Part shown: positions 43,893-53,354 of the stretch, piece by piece
Numbering within the stretch: the stretch's first letter is position 1
How the letters are laid out: every line of letters starts with the position of its first letter
Origin: Tepidibacter aestuarii
GTDB taxonomy: Bacteria; Bacillota; Clostridia; Peptostreptococcales; Peptostreptococcaceae
Assembly: GCF_934924865.1 (NCBI RefSeq)
Contig: NZ_OW235315.1
Coordinates: forward strand, 1,054,001-1,118,000
DNA: 64,000 nt
Reading direction: 5' to 3'
Translations under genes and position numbers: made by a program
The notes under the pieces: generated by a model
What the model saw: the letters and a program-made list of their open reading frames with translations, nothing else
Told to the model about the DNA's origin: nothing
The model's database searches: none

Positions 43893-45161
43893 TTACGTTT
43901 TCTTTACGTATATAGGGGATATGTAATAATCCATATATCCTTTAATCTTGTCTTTTCTGTTTTTGTAGTACATAATATTGTACAGATTTGTACTTTTTAT
44001 ATCGTAATTTAAAAATAATTTTAGGTTTTCATCTTTAATATTTACTGAACTTAGTTTGTTTATTATGGTAACATCTGAGTTCTTTTTTATATTTCGTATT
44101 ATTTCTCTTCCTTTATCATTAAATGCTAGTATTCTGATGTAAGGAATATTATCTGTATTTTTAGCTTTTATAACATCTTCTTTTTTTATTGAAAGAAGTA
44201 TATTTGTAAGTATTCTTTTTATTTTAGTCATGGTATATCTTTTGGATTTCACACTCATAAGAAGTTCATCAAGTGATGATGTATTCATTATAGAGTTTAT
44301 TATTTTGTTTTCTATTCCTTCGTTAACGTCAAAATACTTATTTATATTTTTTTCTTCTCTTAATATAGTACCTATTAGTATGTTATAAAAGTAATCATCA
44401 AATACGGGATTGAAGTTATTATCTATTTGAGACTCCATAAGCTTGTATGTTGTATTTGGAACTACATTTATTAAATCTTCTAGATTTTCATTAGATTTTA
44501 AAGATTGCCTTATAGCAGTAGCGCTGCATATAGAACTATTTATATCTGTTGAGTTATATTCTGATTTAATTCTTTGTATAGTATATGGTTTTATGGAACT
44601 CTTTAATTTGATTATACTCTTTATGTATTCAATTCCTAGTATGTTGTTAGAACTATTTAAAACCTCGTATAAACTATTTTCAGTTATATTTAATATTTTG
44701 TTATTACTTATGTATTTAAACAAAGCCTTAGACCTTGCAGTGGGGAATAGTAGGCCTTCGTTTAAATGATATTTAAGATGTTGTTTAAATTCTTCTGGTT
44801 CATCAACTAATATCTGGCTTATTTGATACAAAATATCTATATCTCCTATTTCGCTTCCAAAACAAATACTGTCTATTGAGTTTGTGCTGTTTAATGTAGA
44901 TATGGCGCCATGGCTAAAAAATTCAGCACTTTGAGTTGCATATAATGTAGGCAGTTCTATTACAAGATCAACGCCTGATTCAACAGCAGCTTTAGCCCTT
45001 GTCCATTTATCAAATAAAGCAGGTTCTCCTCTTTGTAAAAAATGACCGCTCATTATAGCTACTGTATGAGTAGCACCTGATTTTTTCTTTGACTCTAAAA
45101 GATGGTGCATATGGCCGTTGTGAAATGGGTTATATTCAACGATTAATCCTAAAACTTTCAT
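43893..45161 (-). CDS. tmcAL: tRNA(Met) cytidine acetate ligase TmcAL (YlbM)
   Basis: Forms N4-acetylcytidine at the wobble position of elongator tRNA(Met) from acetate and ATP. The 422 residues start [20 protein letters not shown], with the nucleotidyltransferase HxGH motif, then [23 protein letters not shown] in outline ([11 protein letters not shown]), [19 protein letters not shown] and CFGSE. The ATG follows AAGGAGAT. It uses acetate directly, and ackA lies just downstream on the other strand, though this may be coincidence. ylbM near coaD/ylbJ is also the Bacillus neighbourhood. Confidence 0.93.
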   Translation of the reverse strand: MKVLGLIVEYNPFHNGHMHHLLESKKKSGATHTVAIMSGHFLQRGEPALFDKWTRAKAAVESGVDLVIELPTLYATQSAEFFSHGAISTLNSTNSIDSICFGSEIGDIDILYQISQILVDEPEEFKQHLKYHLNEGLLFPTARSKALFKYISNNKILNITENSLYEVLNSSNNILGIEYIKSIIKLKSSIKPYTIQRIKSEYNSTDINSSICSATAIRQSLKSNENLEDLINVVPNTTYKLMESQIDNNFNPVFDDYFYNILIGTILREEKNINKYFDVNEGIENKIINSIMNTSSLDELLMSVKSKRYTMTKIKRILTNILLSIKKEDVIKAKNTDNIPYIRILAFNDKGREIIRNIKKNSDVTIINKLSSVNIKDENLKLFLNYDIKSTNLYNIMYYKNRKDKIKGYMDYYISPIYVKKT

Positions 45162-45699
45162 ATATATCTCCTTTTTAAAGTTATTATTAAATTATATAAT
45201 ATAGAAAGTATGATTTCTATATACTTTTACTTATGGAAATTACACTTTCTATGAATTAAGTTTTGCATTTTTAGAAATATTAATGTATGTAAATGAAAAA
45301 TTGTCTTCATACTAATGAATAGCTCGTGTTACTAACGGGTGCTAACAAGTTGGGTTGTTTAAAAATGATTGAAAATTTTAAATTTTAATAAATTTATTTT
45401 ATAAATTTTGAGTTATAAAATAAATTTATGGAATGAATTATCTTGTCAATGAATTGCAACAAGCTGTGTTGAATCGATTTTAAAAAAAATTAATGATTGT
45501 CATAAAAAAAACAAAAAAAAGAAGGAATATTGAAAAAAATGTAGAATGTTAAAAAGTATTGCATTTTATTGAATATTTAAATGACTTAATTGTTGTGTAC
45601 AATTTAAATAAAAAATGCTATATTAGTTTATGTTAAGGTTATTGTGTAATGTATACACATACATAAAAATAAAAAATAATATTAGGAGGTAGCAAATAT
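45162..45699. other. 538-base non-coding region between tmcAL and ackA
   Basis: The longest gene-free stretch in the window. It is very AT-rich. It holds a 16-bp perfect inverted repeat at 45389-45428, a GC-richer patch at 45320-45360 with no fold I recognise, and a possible promoter before ackA: TGTACA (45596-45601), 17 bases, TATATT (45619-45624). I see no ORF with a ribosome site, no tRNA and no known riboswitch. Confidence 0.6.
45389..45428. repeat. 16-bp perfect AT-only inverted repeat upstream of ackA
   Basis: TAAATTTATTTTATAA (45389-45404) and TTATAAAATAAATTTA (45413-45428) with an 8-base loop. The 3' flank is ATGGAATG, so it is not a terminator with a T-tail. It could extrude as a cruciform, bind a protein, or be a weak minus-strand signal. 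Confidence 0.7.
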
Positions 45700-46893
45700 A
45701 TGAACATATTAGTTATTAACTGTGGTAGTTCTTCTTTAAAGTACCAATTAATAAACATGGAAAATGAAAGTGTTATGGCTATAGGATTAGCTGAGAGAAT
45801 AGGAATTGAAGGCTCTGTAGTTAAGCACCAAACTACAGGTAAAGATAAAGTATCTATTGAGCAACCAATGAAAGATCACAAAGATGCTTTAAAAATAGTG
45901 CTTGACTCTATAGTACACGAAGAGTACGGTGCAATTAAAGATATGAAAGAAATATCTGCTGTTGGACACAGAGTTGTTCACGGAGGAGAGAAATTTACAA
46001 CTTCTGTTGTAATAACTCCAGAAGTTAAAAAAGGAATAGAAGATTGTGTTGAACTTGCACCTCTTCACAACCCGGCTAACTTAATAGGAATAAACGCTTG
46101 TCAAGAGATATTACCAGGAGTACCAATGGTTGGAGTATTTGATACAGCTTTCCACCAAACAATGCCAAAATCATCTTACCTTTATGGATTACCATACGAG
46201 TTATATGAAAAGTATGGAGTTAGAAGATATGGATTCCACGGTACATCTCATAAGTATGTATCTAAAAGAGCAGCTGACATGCTTGGTAAAAATTTAGAAG
46301 ATTTAAAGATAATAACTTGTCACTTAGGAAATGGAGCAAGTATTGCTGCTGTTGACGGTGGAGTATGTAAAGATACTTCTATGGGATTCACTCCTCTTGA
46401 AGGATTAATAATGGGAACAAGATGTGGAGATATGGACCCAGCTATAGTACCATTTATAATGGAAAAAGAAGGATTAGATTCTAAAGGCTTAAACACATTA
46501 ATGAATAAAAAATCAGGTGTTCTTGGAATGACAGGAATATCTAGTGACTTTAGAGATATAGAAGGTGCAGCATCTAAAGGAGACGAAAAAGCTGAAGTAG
46601 CATTAGAGGCTTACTGCAACAGAGTTAAGAAATATATAGGTTCTTACATGGCTGAGATGGGTGGAGTAGATGTAGTTCTATTCACTGCTGGTATAGGAGA
46701 AAACTCTATATCTATGAGAGAACAAATCTGTGAAGGACTTGAAGGATTAGGAATGAAGATAGATAAAGAGAAGAATAATGTTAGAGGAAAAGATACAGTT
46801 ATAAGTACAGATGACTCTAAGGTTAAGCTTTTAATAGTACCTACTAATGAAGAGTTAATGATAGCAAGAGACACTCTTGAATTAGTTAAATAA
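45700..46893 (+). CDS. ackA: Acetate kinase
   Basis: Makes ATP from acetyl phosphate and ADP, the energy-yielding last step of acetate fermentation. The 397 residues start [17 protein letters not shown], followed by [41 protein letters not shown] and [16 protein letters not shown] is perfectly placed before the ATG. A pta gene is not adjacent here. The clean codon use and strong ribosome site fit a highly expressed gene. A terminator follows at once, so it is a single transcription unit. Confidence 0.98.
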   Translation: MNILVINCGSSSLKYQLINMENESVMAIGLAERIGIEGSVVKHQTTGKDKVSIEQPMKDHKDALKIVLDSIVHEEYGAIKDMKEISAVGHRVVHGGEKFTTSVVITPEVKKGIEDCVELAPLHNPANLIGINACQEILPGVPMVGVFDTAFHQTMPKSSYLYGLPYELYEKYGVRRYGFHGTSHKYVSKRAADMLGKNLEDLKIITCHLGNGASIAAVDGGVCKDTSMGFTPLEGLIMGTRCGDMDPAIVPFIMEKEGLDSKGLNTLMNKKSGVLGMTGISSDFRDIEGAASKGDEKAEVALEAYCNRVKKYIGSYMAEMGGVDVVLFTAGIGENSISMREQICEGLEGLGMKIDKEKNNVRGKDTVISTDDSKVKLLIVPTNEELMIARDTLELVK

Positions 46894-46904
46894 TTTACTT
46901 TACT

Positions 46905-46932
46905 AAAAAGGTAGGTATTAACCTACCTTTTT
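46905..46932 (+). terminator. Terminator after ackA
   Basis: AAAAAGGTAGGT (46905-46916) and ACCTACCTTTTT (46921-46932) form a perfect 12-bp stem with loop ATTA. Confidence 0.95.
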
Positions 46933-46954
46933 AATATGTATCAAGTAAAAATAC

Positions 46955-46983
46955 TTGACAAACTAATTAAGCATTTGTATAAT
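46955..46983 (+). promoter_or_regulatory. Consensus sigma-A promoter for yceD-rpmF
   Basis: TTGACA (46955-46960), a 17-base spacer, then TATAAT (46978-46983). All twelve bases match the vegetative consensus. It lies 33 bases before the yceD start. Confidence 0.9.
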
Positions 46984-47015
46984 AAATTTTGCAGTGTATT
47001 ATTGAGGTGATTAAT

Positions 47016-47528
47016 ATGACGATAAACTTATCTAGATTAATAAAAAGAGAAATAAAAGTTTTAGACTTGAATTTCTCTGAAAAAGTTGATAATATTAGTT
47101 GTTGTGGTAAAAACTATAGATTAACTTCTCCTGTTGAAGTTAATGGTGAAATAACTAATATAGACAAACAGCTTTATCTGGATTGTAATATTAAATTCTC
47201 TGTTGTAGACTCTTGTAGCAGATGCTTAAAAGATGTTGAAGTCAACATAGAAGATGATGTTAAAGCTTTTATAGTTGAAGATGAAGATTGTGTTTTAGAA
47301 GATGAAGATACTATTGTTTGCAATGGGGACGAATTAGATTTTAAAGATATAATTGAAAATACTTTTATATTAAATGTTCCAGAAAGAATAACATGTGATG
47401 AAGAATGTAGAGGTCTTTGTCATTCATGTGGAGCTAATTTAAATGAAGAAAAATGCAATTGTCATAATGACGAAGAATTTACTGATCCCCGTTTTTCTAA
47501 ATTAAAAGACTTTTTTAAAAATGACTAA
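47016..47528 (+). CDS. yceD: YceD/DUF177 family protein
   Basis: A 170-residue DUF177 protein, thought to be linked to rRNA or ribosome maturation because it is nearly always upstream of rpmF. It has SCSRCLKDVEVNIEDDVKAFIVEDE, an acidic middle, then FILNVPERITCDEECRGLCHSCGANLNEEKCNCH in outline (CDEECRGLCHSCG), a possible zinc site. The ATG at 47016 follows GAGGTGA; the upstream frame to 46989 overlaps the promoter and is rejected. It ends 13 bases before rpmF and is driven by a consensus promoter. Confidence 0.9.
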   Translation: MTINLSRLIKREIKVLDLNFSEKVDNISCCGKNYRLTSPVEVNGEITNIDKQLYLDCNIKFSVVDSCSRCLKDVEVNIEDDVKAFIVEDEDCVLEDEDTIVCNGDELDFKDIIENTFILNVPERITCDEECRGLCHSCGANLNEEKCNCHNDEEFTDPRFSKLKDFFKND

Positions 47529-47541
47529 GGAGGTGGGATAA

Positions 47542-47718
47542 ATGGCAGTACCAAAGCGTAAAACATCAAGATCAAAGAGAGACTCAAGAAGAGCAGCTAA
47601 CTCAAAGATGGTAGCAACTGGATTCGTAAGTTGCCCACAGTGTCATGAGCCGAAATTACCACATAGAGTATGCCCTGATTGTGGATACTATAAAGGTAAA
47701 GAAGTAGTAGCTAAATAA
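47542..47718 (+). CDS. rpmF: 50S ribosomal protein L32
   Basis: A 58-residue ribosomal protein of the large subunit. It starts [18 protein letters not shown] and contains the four-cysteine zinc site CPQC (31-34) and CPDC (44-47). The ATG at 47542 follows AAGGAGGTGGG, one of the strongest ribosome sites in the window. It forms the classic yceD-rpmF pair ahead of the fatty-acid genes, but a strong terminator separates it from fapR. Confidence 0.97.
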   Translation: MAVPKRKTSRSKRDSRRAANSKMVATGFVSCPQCHEPKLPHRVCPDCGYYKGKEVVAK

Positions 47719-47720
47719 TA

Positions 47721-47755
47721 AAAAGCATGTAGTTTATAACTACATGCTTTTTATT
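47721..47755 (+). terminator. Terminator after rpmF
   Basis: AAAAGCATGTAGTT (47721-47734) and AACTACATGCTTTT (47738-47751) form a perfect 14-bp stem followed by TATTTTT. Confidence 0.95.
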
Positions 47756-47787
47756 TTTGTTCTATTGATTTATATGACTAATTATTA

Positions 47788-47828
47788 TATACTAATATTA
47801 GTAGCTGGTACTAATATTAGTATATAAT
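47788..47828 (+). promoter_or_regulatory. FapR operator palindrome overlapping a -10 box
   Basis: TATACTAATATTAGTA (47788-47803) and TACTAATATTAGTATA (47809-47824) are perfect inverted repeats around GCTGG. The core TTAGTAGCTGGTACTAA matches the FapR site type (TTAGTACC-centre-GGTACTAA-like). TATAAT at 47823-47828 overlaps the right arm, so bound FapR should block polymerase. Malonyl-CoA is the known signal that releases FapR. Confidence 0.85.
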
Positions 47829-47843
47829 TTAGGGGTGGATAAT

Positions 47844-48401
47844 GTGAAAAGAAAAAGCAAACAAGAAAGACAAACAGAACTTTCGCAAATGTTAAAAAAA
47901 GACCCTTTTTATACAGATGAAGAATTATCGGATTATTTTGGTGTTAGTATACAGACTATAAGATTGGATAGGCTTAAACTTGGAATACCTGAACTAAGAG
48001 AAAGAGTAAAACTTGTTGCGGAAAATAATATAAATAAAGTGAAAACTATAGGAAGTAAGGAAATAGTTGGAGAAATAATAGATTTAGATGTTGGAAGCTT
48101 AGGTATTTCAATACTTGAAACGACTGATCATATGGTTTATTCTAAGACTAATATAGTTAAGGGACATTTTGTATTTGCTCAAGCTGAATCATTAGCTATG
48201 GCTGTTGTAGATGCACCTGTTGTATTAATGGGAGTTGCTAATATAAAGAATATAAATCCTATAAAAGCAAATGATAGATTAATAGCTAAAGCTGAAGTGA
48301 TAAGAGTTAGAGATAGAAAACATTATGTACACGTTAAAATAAATAATAAAAATCATGAACAAGTATTTAGAGGAAAGTTCATATTCGATGAAATAAACTA
48401 A
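47844..48401 (+). CDS. fapR: FapR, malonyl-CoA-responsive repressor of lipid synthesis
   Basis: A repressor of fatty-acid and phospholipid genes that is released by malonyl-CoA. The 185 residues have an N-terminal helix-turn-helix ([36 protein letters not shown] in outline: [20 protein letters not shown]). A C-terminal hotdog domain follows ([35 protein letters not shown]). GTG at 47844 follows AGGGGTGG; the GTG at 47835 overlaps the site. It heads the operon fapR-plsX-fabH-fabK-fabD-fabG-acpP-fabF and should repress itself through the palindrome upstream. Confidence 0.95.
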   Translation: MKRKSKQERQTELSQMLKKDPFYTDEELSDYFGVSIQTIRLDRLKLGIPELRERVKLVAENNINKVKTIGSKEIVGEIIDLDVGSLGISILETTDHMVYSKTNIVKGHFVFAQAESLAMAVVDAPVVLMGVANIKNINPIKANDRLIAKAEVIRVRDRKHYVHVKINNKNHEQVFRGKFIFDEIN

Positions 48402-48415
48402 AGGAAGTGGTGAAT

Positions 48416-49426
48416 ATGAAAATAGTAGTTGATTGTATGGGAGGAGACAATGCTCCTTATTCTACAGTTGAAGGAGTAGTAAATGCTATAAAGGAATTTA
48501 ATATAGACATAATAGCTACAGGGGATAAAAATATATTGGAAGAAAATTTCAACAAGTATGAATTTGATAAAACTAAATTGGAGATAATTCACACGAGTGA
48601 AATAGTATTAAATGAAGATAAACCTGTAAAGGCTATAAGAAGCAAGAAGGATTCATCTATGGTAGTAGCTCTTAACTTAGTTAAAGAAGGAAAAGCAGAT
48701 GCTATAGTTTCTGCTGGAAATACTGGAGCGCTTTTAGCTGGAGGACTTTTCGTACTTGGTAGAGTAAAGGGCATAGATAGACCAGCACTATGTACTTTCT
48801 TACCTAATAAAGAAGGAATGTCTATACTATTAGATGCTGGTGCAAATGCAGACTGTAAGCCTAGAAACTTACTAGAATTTGGAGTTATGGGTTCTGTATA
48901 TGCAAGTAAAATATTAGATCTTGATAATCCAAAAGTTGCTATAGTTAATGTGGGGCAAGAAGAAGGAAAAGGAAATGAGTTAACTAAAAAATCTTATGAC
49001 TTATTAAAAGCTAATGAAGATATAAATTTTATAGGGAATGTAGAAGCAAGAGATATATCTTATGGCTACACAGATGTTATAGTATGTGATGGTTTTACAG
49101 GAAATGTTGTTTTAAAGGTTACAGAAGGAGTAGCTATGTCTGTATTTTCTATGTTAAAAGAGACTTTTCTAACTAATATGAAGACTAAGATAGGAGCTAT
49201 GCTTTTAAAAAATGATCTTAAGCAACTAAAGAAAAATCTCGACTATAGTGAATATGGAGGAGCACCACTGCTTGGAGTAAATGGAGGTCTTATAAAAGCA
49301 CATGGAAGCTCTAATTCTAAAGCTATAAAAAATGCAATAAAGCAAGGAATACATTTTGCAAACGGCAATGTTCTTAATGAAATAAAGTTTAAAATAGATA
49401 AATTAGGAGTTGATCAGATTGAATAA
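48416..49426 (+). CDS. plsX: Phosphate acyltransferase PlsX
   Basis: Turns acyl-ACP into acyl-phosphate, the donor for PlsY in phospholipid synthesis; a peripheral membrane enzyme. The 336 residues start [20 protein letters not shown] and include [27 protein letters not shown], in outline [15 protein letters not shown], and the later [14 protein letters not shown]. The ATG at 48416 follows AAGGAAGTGG, which overlaps the fapR stop; the in-frame GTG at 48407 is inside that site. It overlaps fabH by 8 bases. Confidence 0.96.
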   Translation: MKIVVDCMGGDNAPYSTVEGVVNAIKEFNIDIIATGDKNILEENFNKYEFDKTKLEIIHTSEIVLNEDKPVKAIRSKKDSSMVVALNLVKEGKADAIVSAGNTGALLAGGLFVLGRVKGIDRPALCTFLPNKEGMSILLDAGANADCKPRNLLEFGVMGSVYASKILDLDNPKVAIVNVGQEEGKGNELTKKSYDLLKANEDINFIGNVEARDISYGYTDVIVCDGFTGNVVLKVTEGVAMSVFSMLKETFLTNMKTKIGAMLLKNDLKQLKKNLDYSEYGGAPLLGVNGGLIKAHGSSNSKAIKNAIKQGIHFANGNVLNEIKFKIDKLGVDQIE

Positions 49427-50414
49427 ATTAAAAAGAGCAGGAATATTAGCTACAGGAAGCTATGTTCCAGAAAAAATTATGACTAATTCTGATTTGGAAA
49501 AAATAGTAGATACAACTGATGAATGGATATCTTCAAGAACTGGTATAAAAAAGAGAAGAATAGTTGAAGATGATATGGCTACTTCAGATATTGCTACTCT
49601 TGCTGCAAAAAAAGCTATGGAAAGCTCTGGAATAACTGCGGAAGAGATTGATCTTATAATAGTGGCAACTGTTACTCCTGATATGTCGTTTCCATCGACT
49701 GCTTGCATAGTTCAAAAAAATATAGGAGCTATTAATGCATCGGCATTTGACTTAGAAGCTGGTTGCTCAGGGTTTGTATATGCATTAAGCGTAGGAAAAA
49801 ACTTTATAGAAACGGGTATGTACAAAAAAGTGCTTGTAATAGGTGCAGAAGCCTTATCTAAAATTTTAGACTGGACAGATAGAAATACTTGTGTATTATT
49901 TGGAGATGGAGCAGGCGCTGCTATATTAGGGGAAGTAGATGAAAATGAAGGTATTTTATCCACGTATCTAGGAGCAGATGGAGCAAGTGGAGAATGTCTA
50001 AAAATGCCTGGAGGCGGTTCTAGAATACCTGCAAGTGAGCAAACTTTAAATGATAGACTTCATTACATAAAAATGGAAGGATCTGAAGTGTTTAAATTTG
50101 CAGTTAGAGTTATGGCTGACTCGGCTAAGAAAAGTATAGCAATAGCTGGATTAAATGAAGAGGATATAGATTATATAGTACCTCATCAAGCTAATATAAG
50201 AATAATACAGTCATCTGCAAAAAGACTTAAAATGCCTATGGAAAAAATATATGTTAATTTACATGAATATGGTAATATGTCTGCTGCATCTATACCTGTA
50301 GCGCTTGATGAAGCATATAGAAAAGGGAATATAAAAAAAGGTGACAAGATAGTTTTAGTAGGATTTGGAGCAGGACTTACTTGGGCTTCGAGTGTTATTA
50401 AATGGAGTATTTAG
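49419..50414 (+). CDS. fabH: 3-oxoacyl-ACP synthase III (FabH)
   Basis: Starts fatty-acid synthesis by condensing an acyl-CoA with malonyl-ACP. The 331 residues carry the Cys-His-Asn triad: Cys116 in [12 protein letters not shown], His256 in VPHQANIRI, and Asn286 in EYGNMSAAS. The TTG at 49419 is chosen: TAGGAG is 9 bases upstream, while the TTG at 49410 lies right against it. The start overlaps the plsX end, so translation is coupled. The primer specificity (straight or branched) cannot be read from sequence. Confidence 0.96.
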   Translation: MNKLKRAGILATGSYVPEKIMTNSDLEKIVDTTDEWISSRTGIKKRRIVEDDMATSDIATLAAKKAMESSGITAEEIDLIIVATVTPDMSFPSTACIVQKNIGAINASAFDLEAGCSGFVYALSVGKNFIETGMYKKVLVIGAEALSKILDWTDRNTCVLFGDGAGAAILGEVDENEGILSTYLGADGASGECLKMPGGGSRIPASEQTLNDRLHYIKMEGSEVFKFAVRVMADSAKKSIAIAGLNEEDIDYIVPHQANIRIIQSSAKRLKMPMEKIYVNLHEYGNMSAASIPVALDEAYRKGNIKKGDKIVLVGFGAGLTWASSVIKWSI

Positions 50415-50425
50415 GAGGAGAAAAT

Positions 50426-51355
50426 ATGAATAGAGTATGTGAACTTTTAGGAATAAAGTACCCTATAATTCAGGGGGGGATGGCATGGATAGCAACAGCT
50501 GAGCTTGCTGCAGCCGTATCTAATGCTGGAGGACTTGGACTTATCGCAGCTGGAAATGCTCCTGCTGATGTTATAAGAAATGAAATTAAAAAAGCTAGAG
50601 AACTTACTGATAAACCATTTGGAGTTAATGTAATGCTGTTATCTCCGTTTGTAGACGATGTTATGGAAGTCGTATATGAAGAAAAAATACCTGTTATAAC
50701 TACTGGAGCAGGAAATCCTGCTAAGTATATGGAAAAATTAAAATCAATAGGAACAAAGATTATTCCTGTTGTTCCATCTGTAGCTCTTGCTAAAAGAATG
50801 GAGAGATATGGAGCGGATGCTGTTGTTGTAGAAGGAACTGAAGCTGGAGGACATATAGGAGAACTTACAACTATGGTGTTAATACCTCAAGTTGCAGATG
50901 AAGTAAGTATACCTGTTATTGGAGCAGGTGGAATTGCTGATGGAAGAGGAATTGCAGCTGCATTTGCACTAGGAGCTAACGCTGTTCAAGTTGGAACTAA
51001 ATTTGTATGTAGTGAAGAGTGTATAGTACATGAAAACTATAAAAATGCTATTATAAATGCCAAGGATAGAGATGCACTAGTTGCAGGTAGAAGCACAGGA
51101 CACCCTGTTAGAGCTTTAAAGAATAAGCTTATGAAAGAGCTTATAAAGCTTGAAAAAGAAGGAATGGATTCTTCTTATATAGATGAAAAAGGAGTAGGAG
51201 CACTTAAAAAATCAGTTATAGATGGAGATGTAGACAATGGTTCTGTAATGGCTGGTCAGAGTGCTGCTATGGTGAAGAATATAAAATCTTGTAAAGATAT
51301 TATAGAAGATATGATGAATGAAGCTAAGGATATAATGTCTAACTTAAGCTTTTAG
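50426..51355 (+). CDS. fabK: Enoyl-ACP reductase II (FabK)
   Basis: FMN-dependent enoyl-ACP reductase, the last step of each elongation cycle. The 309-residue TIM barrel starts NRVCELLGIKYPIIQGGMAWIA and has GGLGLIAAGN, GTEAGGHIGELTT, and the flavin phosphate-binding PVIGAGGIADGRGIAAAFALGANAVQVGTKF in outline (GAGGIADGRG, QVGTKF). It replaces FabI, so the FabI-directed inhibitor triclosan would be expected to act weakly on this enzyme type. AGGAGGAG precedes the ATG at 50426. Nitronate monooxygenase is a relative, but the fab operon fixes the role. Confidence 0.95.
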   Translation: MNRVCELLGIKYPIIQGGMAWIATAELAAAVSNAGGLGLIAAGNAPADVIRNEIKKARELTDKPFGVNVMLLSPFVDDVMEVVYEEKIPVITTGAGNPAKYMEKLKSIGTKIIPVVPSVALAKRMERYGADAVVVEGTEAGGHIGELTTMVLIPQVADEVSIPVIGAGGIADGRGIAAAFALGANAVQVGTKFVCSEECIVHENYKNAIINAKDRDALVAGRSTGHPVRALKNKLMKELIKLEKEGMDSSYIDEKGVGALKKSVIDGDVDNGSVMAGQSAAMVKNIKSCKDIIEDMMNEAKDIMSNLSF

Positions 51356-51366
51356 GAGGTATTTAT

Positions 51367-52320
51367 ATGAGTAAAATAGCTTTTGTATTTCCAGGCCAAG
51401 GATCTCAATATGTAGGGATGGGCAAGGATGTATATGAAAATTATAAGGTTTCAACAAAAATATTTGACAAAGCTGATGAAGTTTTACATATGAATTTAAA
51501 ATCAATAATGTTTGAAGGTCCTGATGAAGAGCTTACTAAAACTGAAAATACTCAACCGGCAATACTTACTTTAAGTACAGCTCTACTTGAAGTGTTAAAA
51601 GATGAACTAGATGTGAAATTCGATGCATGTGCAGGACTTTCTTTAGGAGAATATTCTGCTCTTGTGGCGGCTGATGCACTATCTTTTGAAGAGGCTGTAA
51701 AGCTTGTAAAAAAAAGAGGTAAATATATGCAAGAAGCAGTTCCTCAAGGTGTAGGTACTATGGCTGCGATACTTGGTCTTGATAGAGATATACTGATGGA
51801 TGTATTAGATGAAGTATCTAGTGAAGGAATAGTTGAGGCTGCTAACTTTAATAGTCCAGGGCAGATAGTAATATCTGGAGAAATAAAAGCTGTAGAAAAA
51901 GCTGCTAGTCTTTGCAAAGAAAGAGGAGCTAAAAAAGCTGTTATATTAAACGTAAGTGCACCTTTTCACTCTTCTATGTTAAATAAGGCTGGAGAAAACT
52001 TGAAAAAAGAGCTTGAAAATATACATTTAAATTCTTTAAAACTACCTGTTGTGACTAATGTTACTGGAAATTATGTTGAAAAAGATGAAATAAAAGATAC
52101 TTTGGTGAAACAAGTGAGTTCATCTGTATTATGGGAAGATTCAATAGAAAAACTTATAGAAGATGGATTTGATACTTTTGTTGAAATAGGTCCTGGTAAA
52201 ACTCTTAAAGGATTTATAAATAAAATATCTAAAAAATCAAAAGTTAAAGTAAATATCCACAATGTAGAAAATGCGGCTACTTTAGAAAAGTTTATACAAG
52301 ATATGAAGGAGGCAGAGTAA
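51367..52320 (+). CDS. fabD: Malonyl-CoA:ACP transacylase (FabD)
   Basis: Loads malonyl groups from CoA onto acyl carrier protein. The 317 residues have the oxyanion loop PGQGSQYVGMG, nucleophile Ser92 in GLSLGEYSALVAA, Arg117, and catalytic His201 in SAPFHSSML. GVVEIGPGKTLKGF-like FVEIGPGKTLKGFI closes the fold. TAGGAGGT precedes the ATG. Its stop codon overlaps the fabG start by one base (TAATG), so the two are coupled. Confidence 0.97.
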   Translation: MSKIAFVFPGQGSQYVGMGKDVYENYKVSTKIFDKADEVLHMNLKSIMFEGPDEELTKTENTQPAILTLSTALLEVLKDELDVKFDACAGLSLGEYSALVAADALSFEEAVKLVKKRGKYMQEAVPQGVGTMAAILGLDRDILMDVLDEVSSEGIVEAANFNSPGQIVISGEIKAVEKAASLCKERGAKKAVILNVSAPFHSSMLNKAGENLKKELENIHLNSLKLPVVTNVTGNYVEKDEIKDTLVKQVSSSVLWEDSIEKLIEDGFDTFVEIGPGKTLKGFINKISKKSKVKVNIHNVENAATLEKFIQDMKEAE

Positions 52321-53069
52321 TGATCGATTTAAAAGGTAGAGTTGCTCTTATAACTGGAGGCTCAAGAGGTATAGGAAAATCAATAGCTATAAAGTTTGCT
52401 TCATTAGGAGCTGATATTGCTATAAATTATACTTCAAGAGAAGAATCTGCACTTGAGGTTAAAAAAGAAATAGAAACTATGGGAGTAAAATGCTTTATTG
52501 TAAAGTGCGATGTATCTAATTTTGAAGACTCTCAAAATATGGTTAGCGAAGTTATAAATGAATACGGAAAATTAGATATATTAGTAAATAATGCAGGTAT
52601 AACTAGAGATGGGCTTTTAATGAAAATGAAAGAAGAAGACTTTGATAAGGTTATAGCGGTAAATCTAAAAGGAGTATTCAATTGCACAAAGGCTGTAACT
52701 AGACCTATGATGAAGCAAAAGTATGGAAAAATAATAAATATGGCATCTGTAGTTGGAGTTATGGGAAATGCAGGTCAAGCAAATTACTGTGCTTCTAAAG
52801 CTGGGGTTATAGGTTTTACAAAATCAACAGCAAGAGAGCTTGCATCTAGAAACATAACTATAAATGCTATAGCTCCAGGATTTATAGAAAGTGATATGAC
52901 TAAGGTATTAAAGGATGAAGTAAGAGCATCTTATGAAAGTGGTATACCTATGAAAAAAATGGGTCAAACAGAAGATGTAGCTAATGTAGCAGCATTTTTA
53001 GCTAGTGATATGTCTTCGTATGTAACAGGTCAGACTATAAATGTCGATGGTGGAATGGTAATGCAATAA
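52320..53069 (+). CDS. fabG: 3-oxoacyl-ACP reductase (FabG)
   Basis: NADPH-dependent reductase of the elongation cycle and a short-chain dehydrogenase. The 249 residues have the cofactor motif TGGSRGIGK, NNAG at ~90-93, and the catalytic Ser143, Tyr156 and Lys160 (NYCASKAG). The C-terminal PGFIESDMT and GQTINVDGGM are typical. The ribosome site AAGGAGG lies inside the end of fabD. A 40-base gap separates it from acpP. Confidence 0.97.
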   Translation: MIDLKGRVALITGGSRGIGKSIAIKFASLGADIAINYTSREESALEVKKEIETMGVKCFIVKCDVSNFEDSQNMVSEVINEYGKLDILVNNAGITRDGLLMKMKEEDFDKVIAVNLKGVFNCTKAVTRPMMKQKYGKIINMASVVGVMGNAGQANYCASKAGVIGFTKSTARELASRNITINAIAPGFIESDMTKVLKDEVRASYESGIPMKKMGQTEDVANVAAFLASDMSSYVTGQTINVDGGMVMQ

Positions 53070-53109
53070 AAAATTAAAATATATAATAAAAAATTAGGAG
53101 GTATTTAAT

Positions 53110-53334
53110 ATGTTTGAAAAAGTGAGAGATATAGTAGCAGATCAATTAGGAGTAGACAATGTAGATGAGATTACAGTAGAGACTTCATTAATAAAAGACT
53201 TAGAAGCAGATTCATTAGATGCAGTTGAAATAATGATGGCTCTTGAAGATGAGTTTGAAATAGAAATACCAGATGAAGAAGCAGAAAAGTTTACTTGCAT
53301 AGGAGATATAGTAAAATATATCGAATCTAAATAA
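53110..53334 (+). CDS. acpP: Acyl carrier protein
   Basis: The 74-residue acidic carrier for fatty-acid intermediates. The phosphopantetheine attachment site is Ser35 in [20 protein letters not shown]. The helices and the [21 protein letters not shown] ending match the family. TAGGAGGT is placed 8 bases before the ATG, fitting very high expression. It sits between fabG and fabF. Confidence 0.98.
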   Translation: MFEKVRDIVADQLGVDNVDEITVETSLIKDLEADSLDAVEIMMALEDEFEIEIPDEEAEKFTCIGDIVKYIESK

Positions 53335-53354
53335 GTAATTTTGGAGGTACTAAT

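Noticed and set aside
45320..45360. Possible riboswitch upstream of ackA
   Set aside because: I tried to match it to known aptamer cores and found none; it is also more than 300 bases from the start codon.
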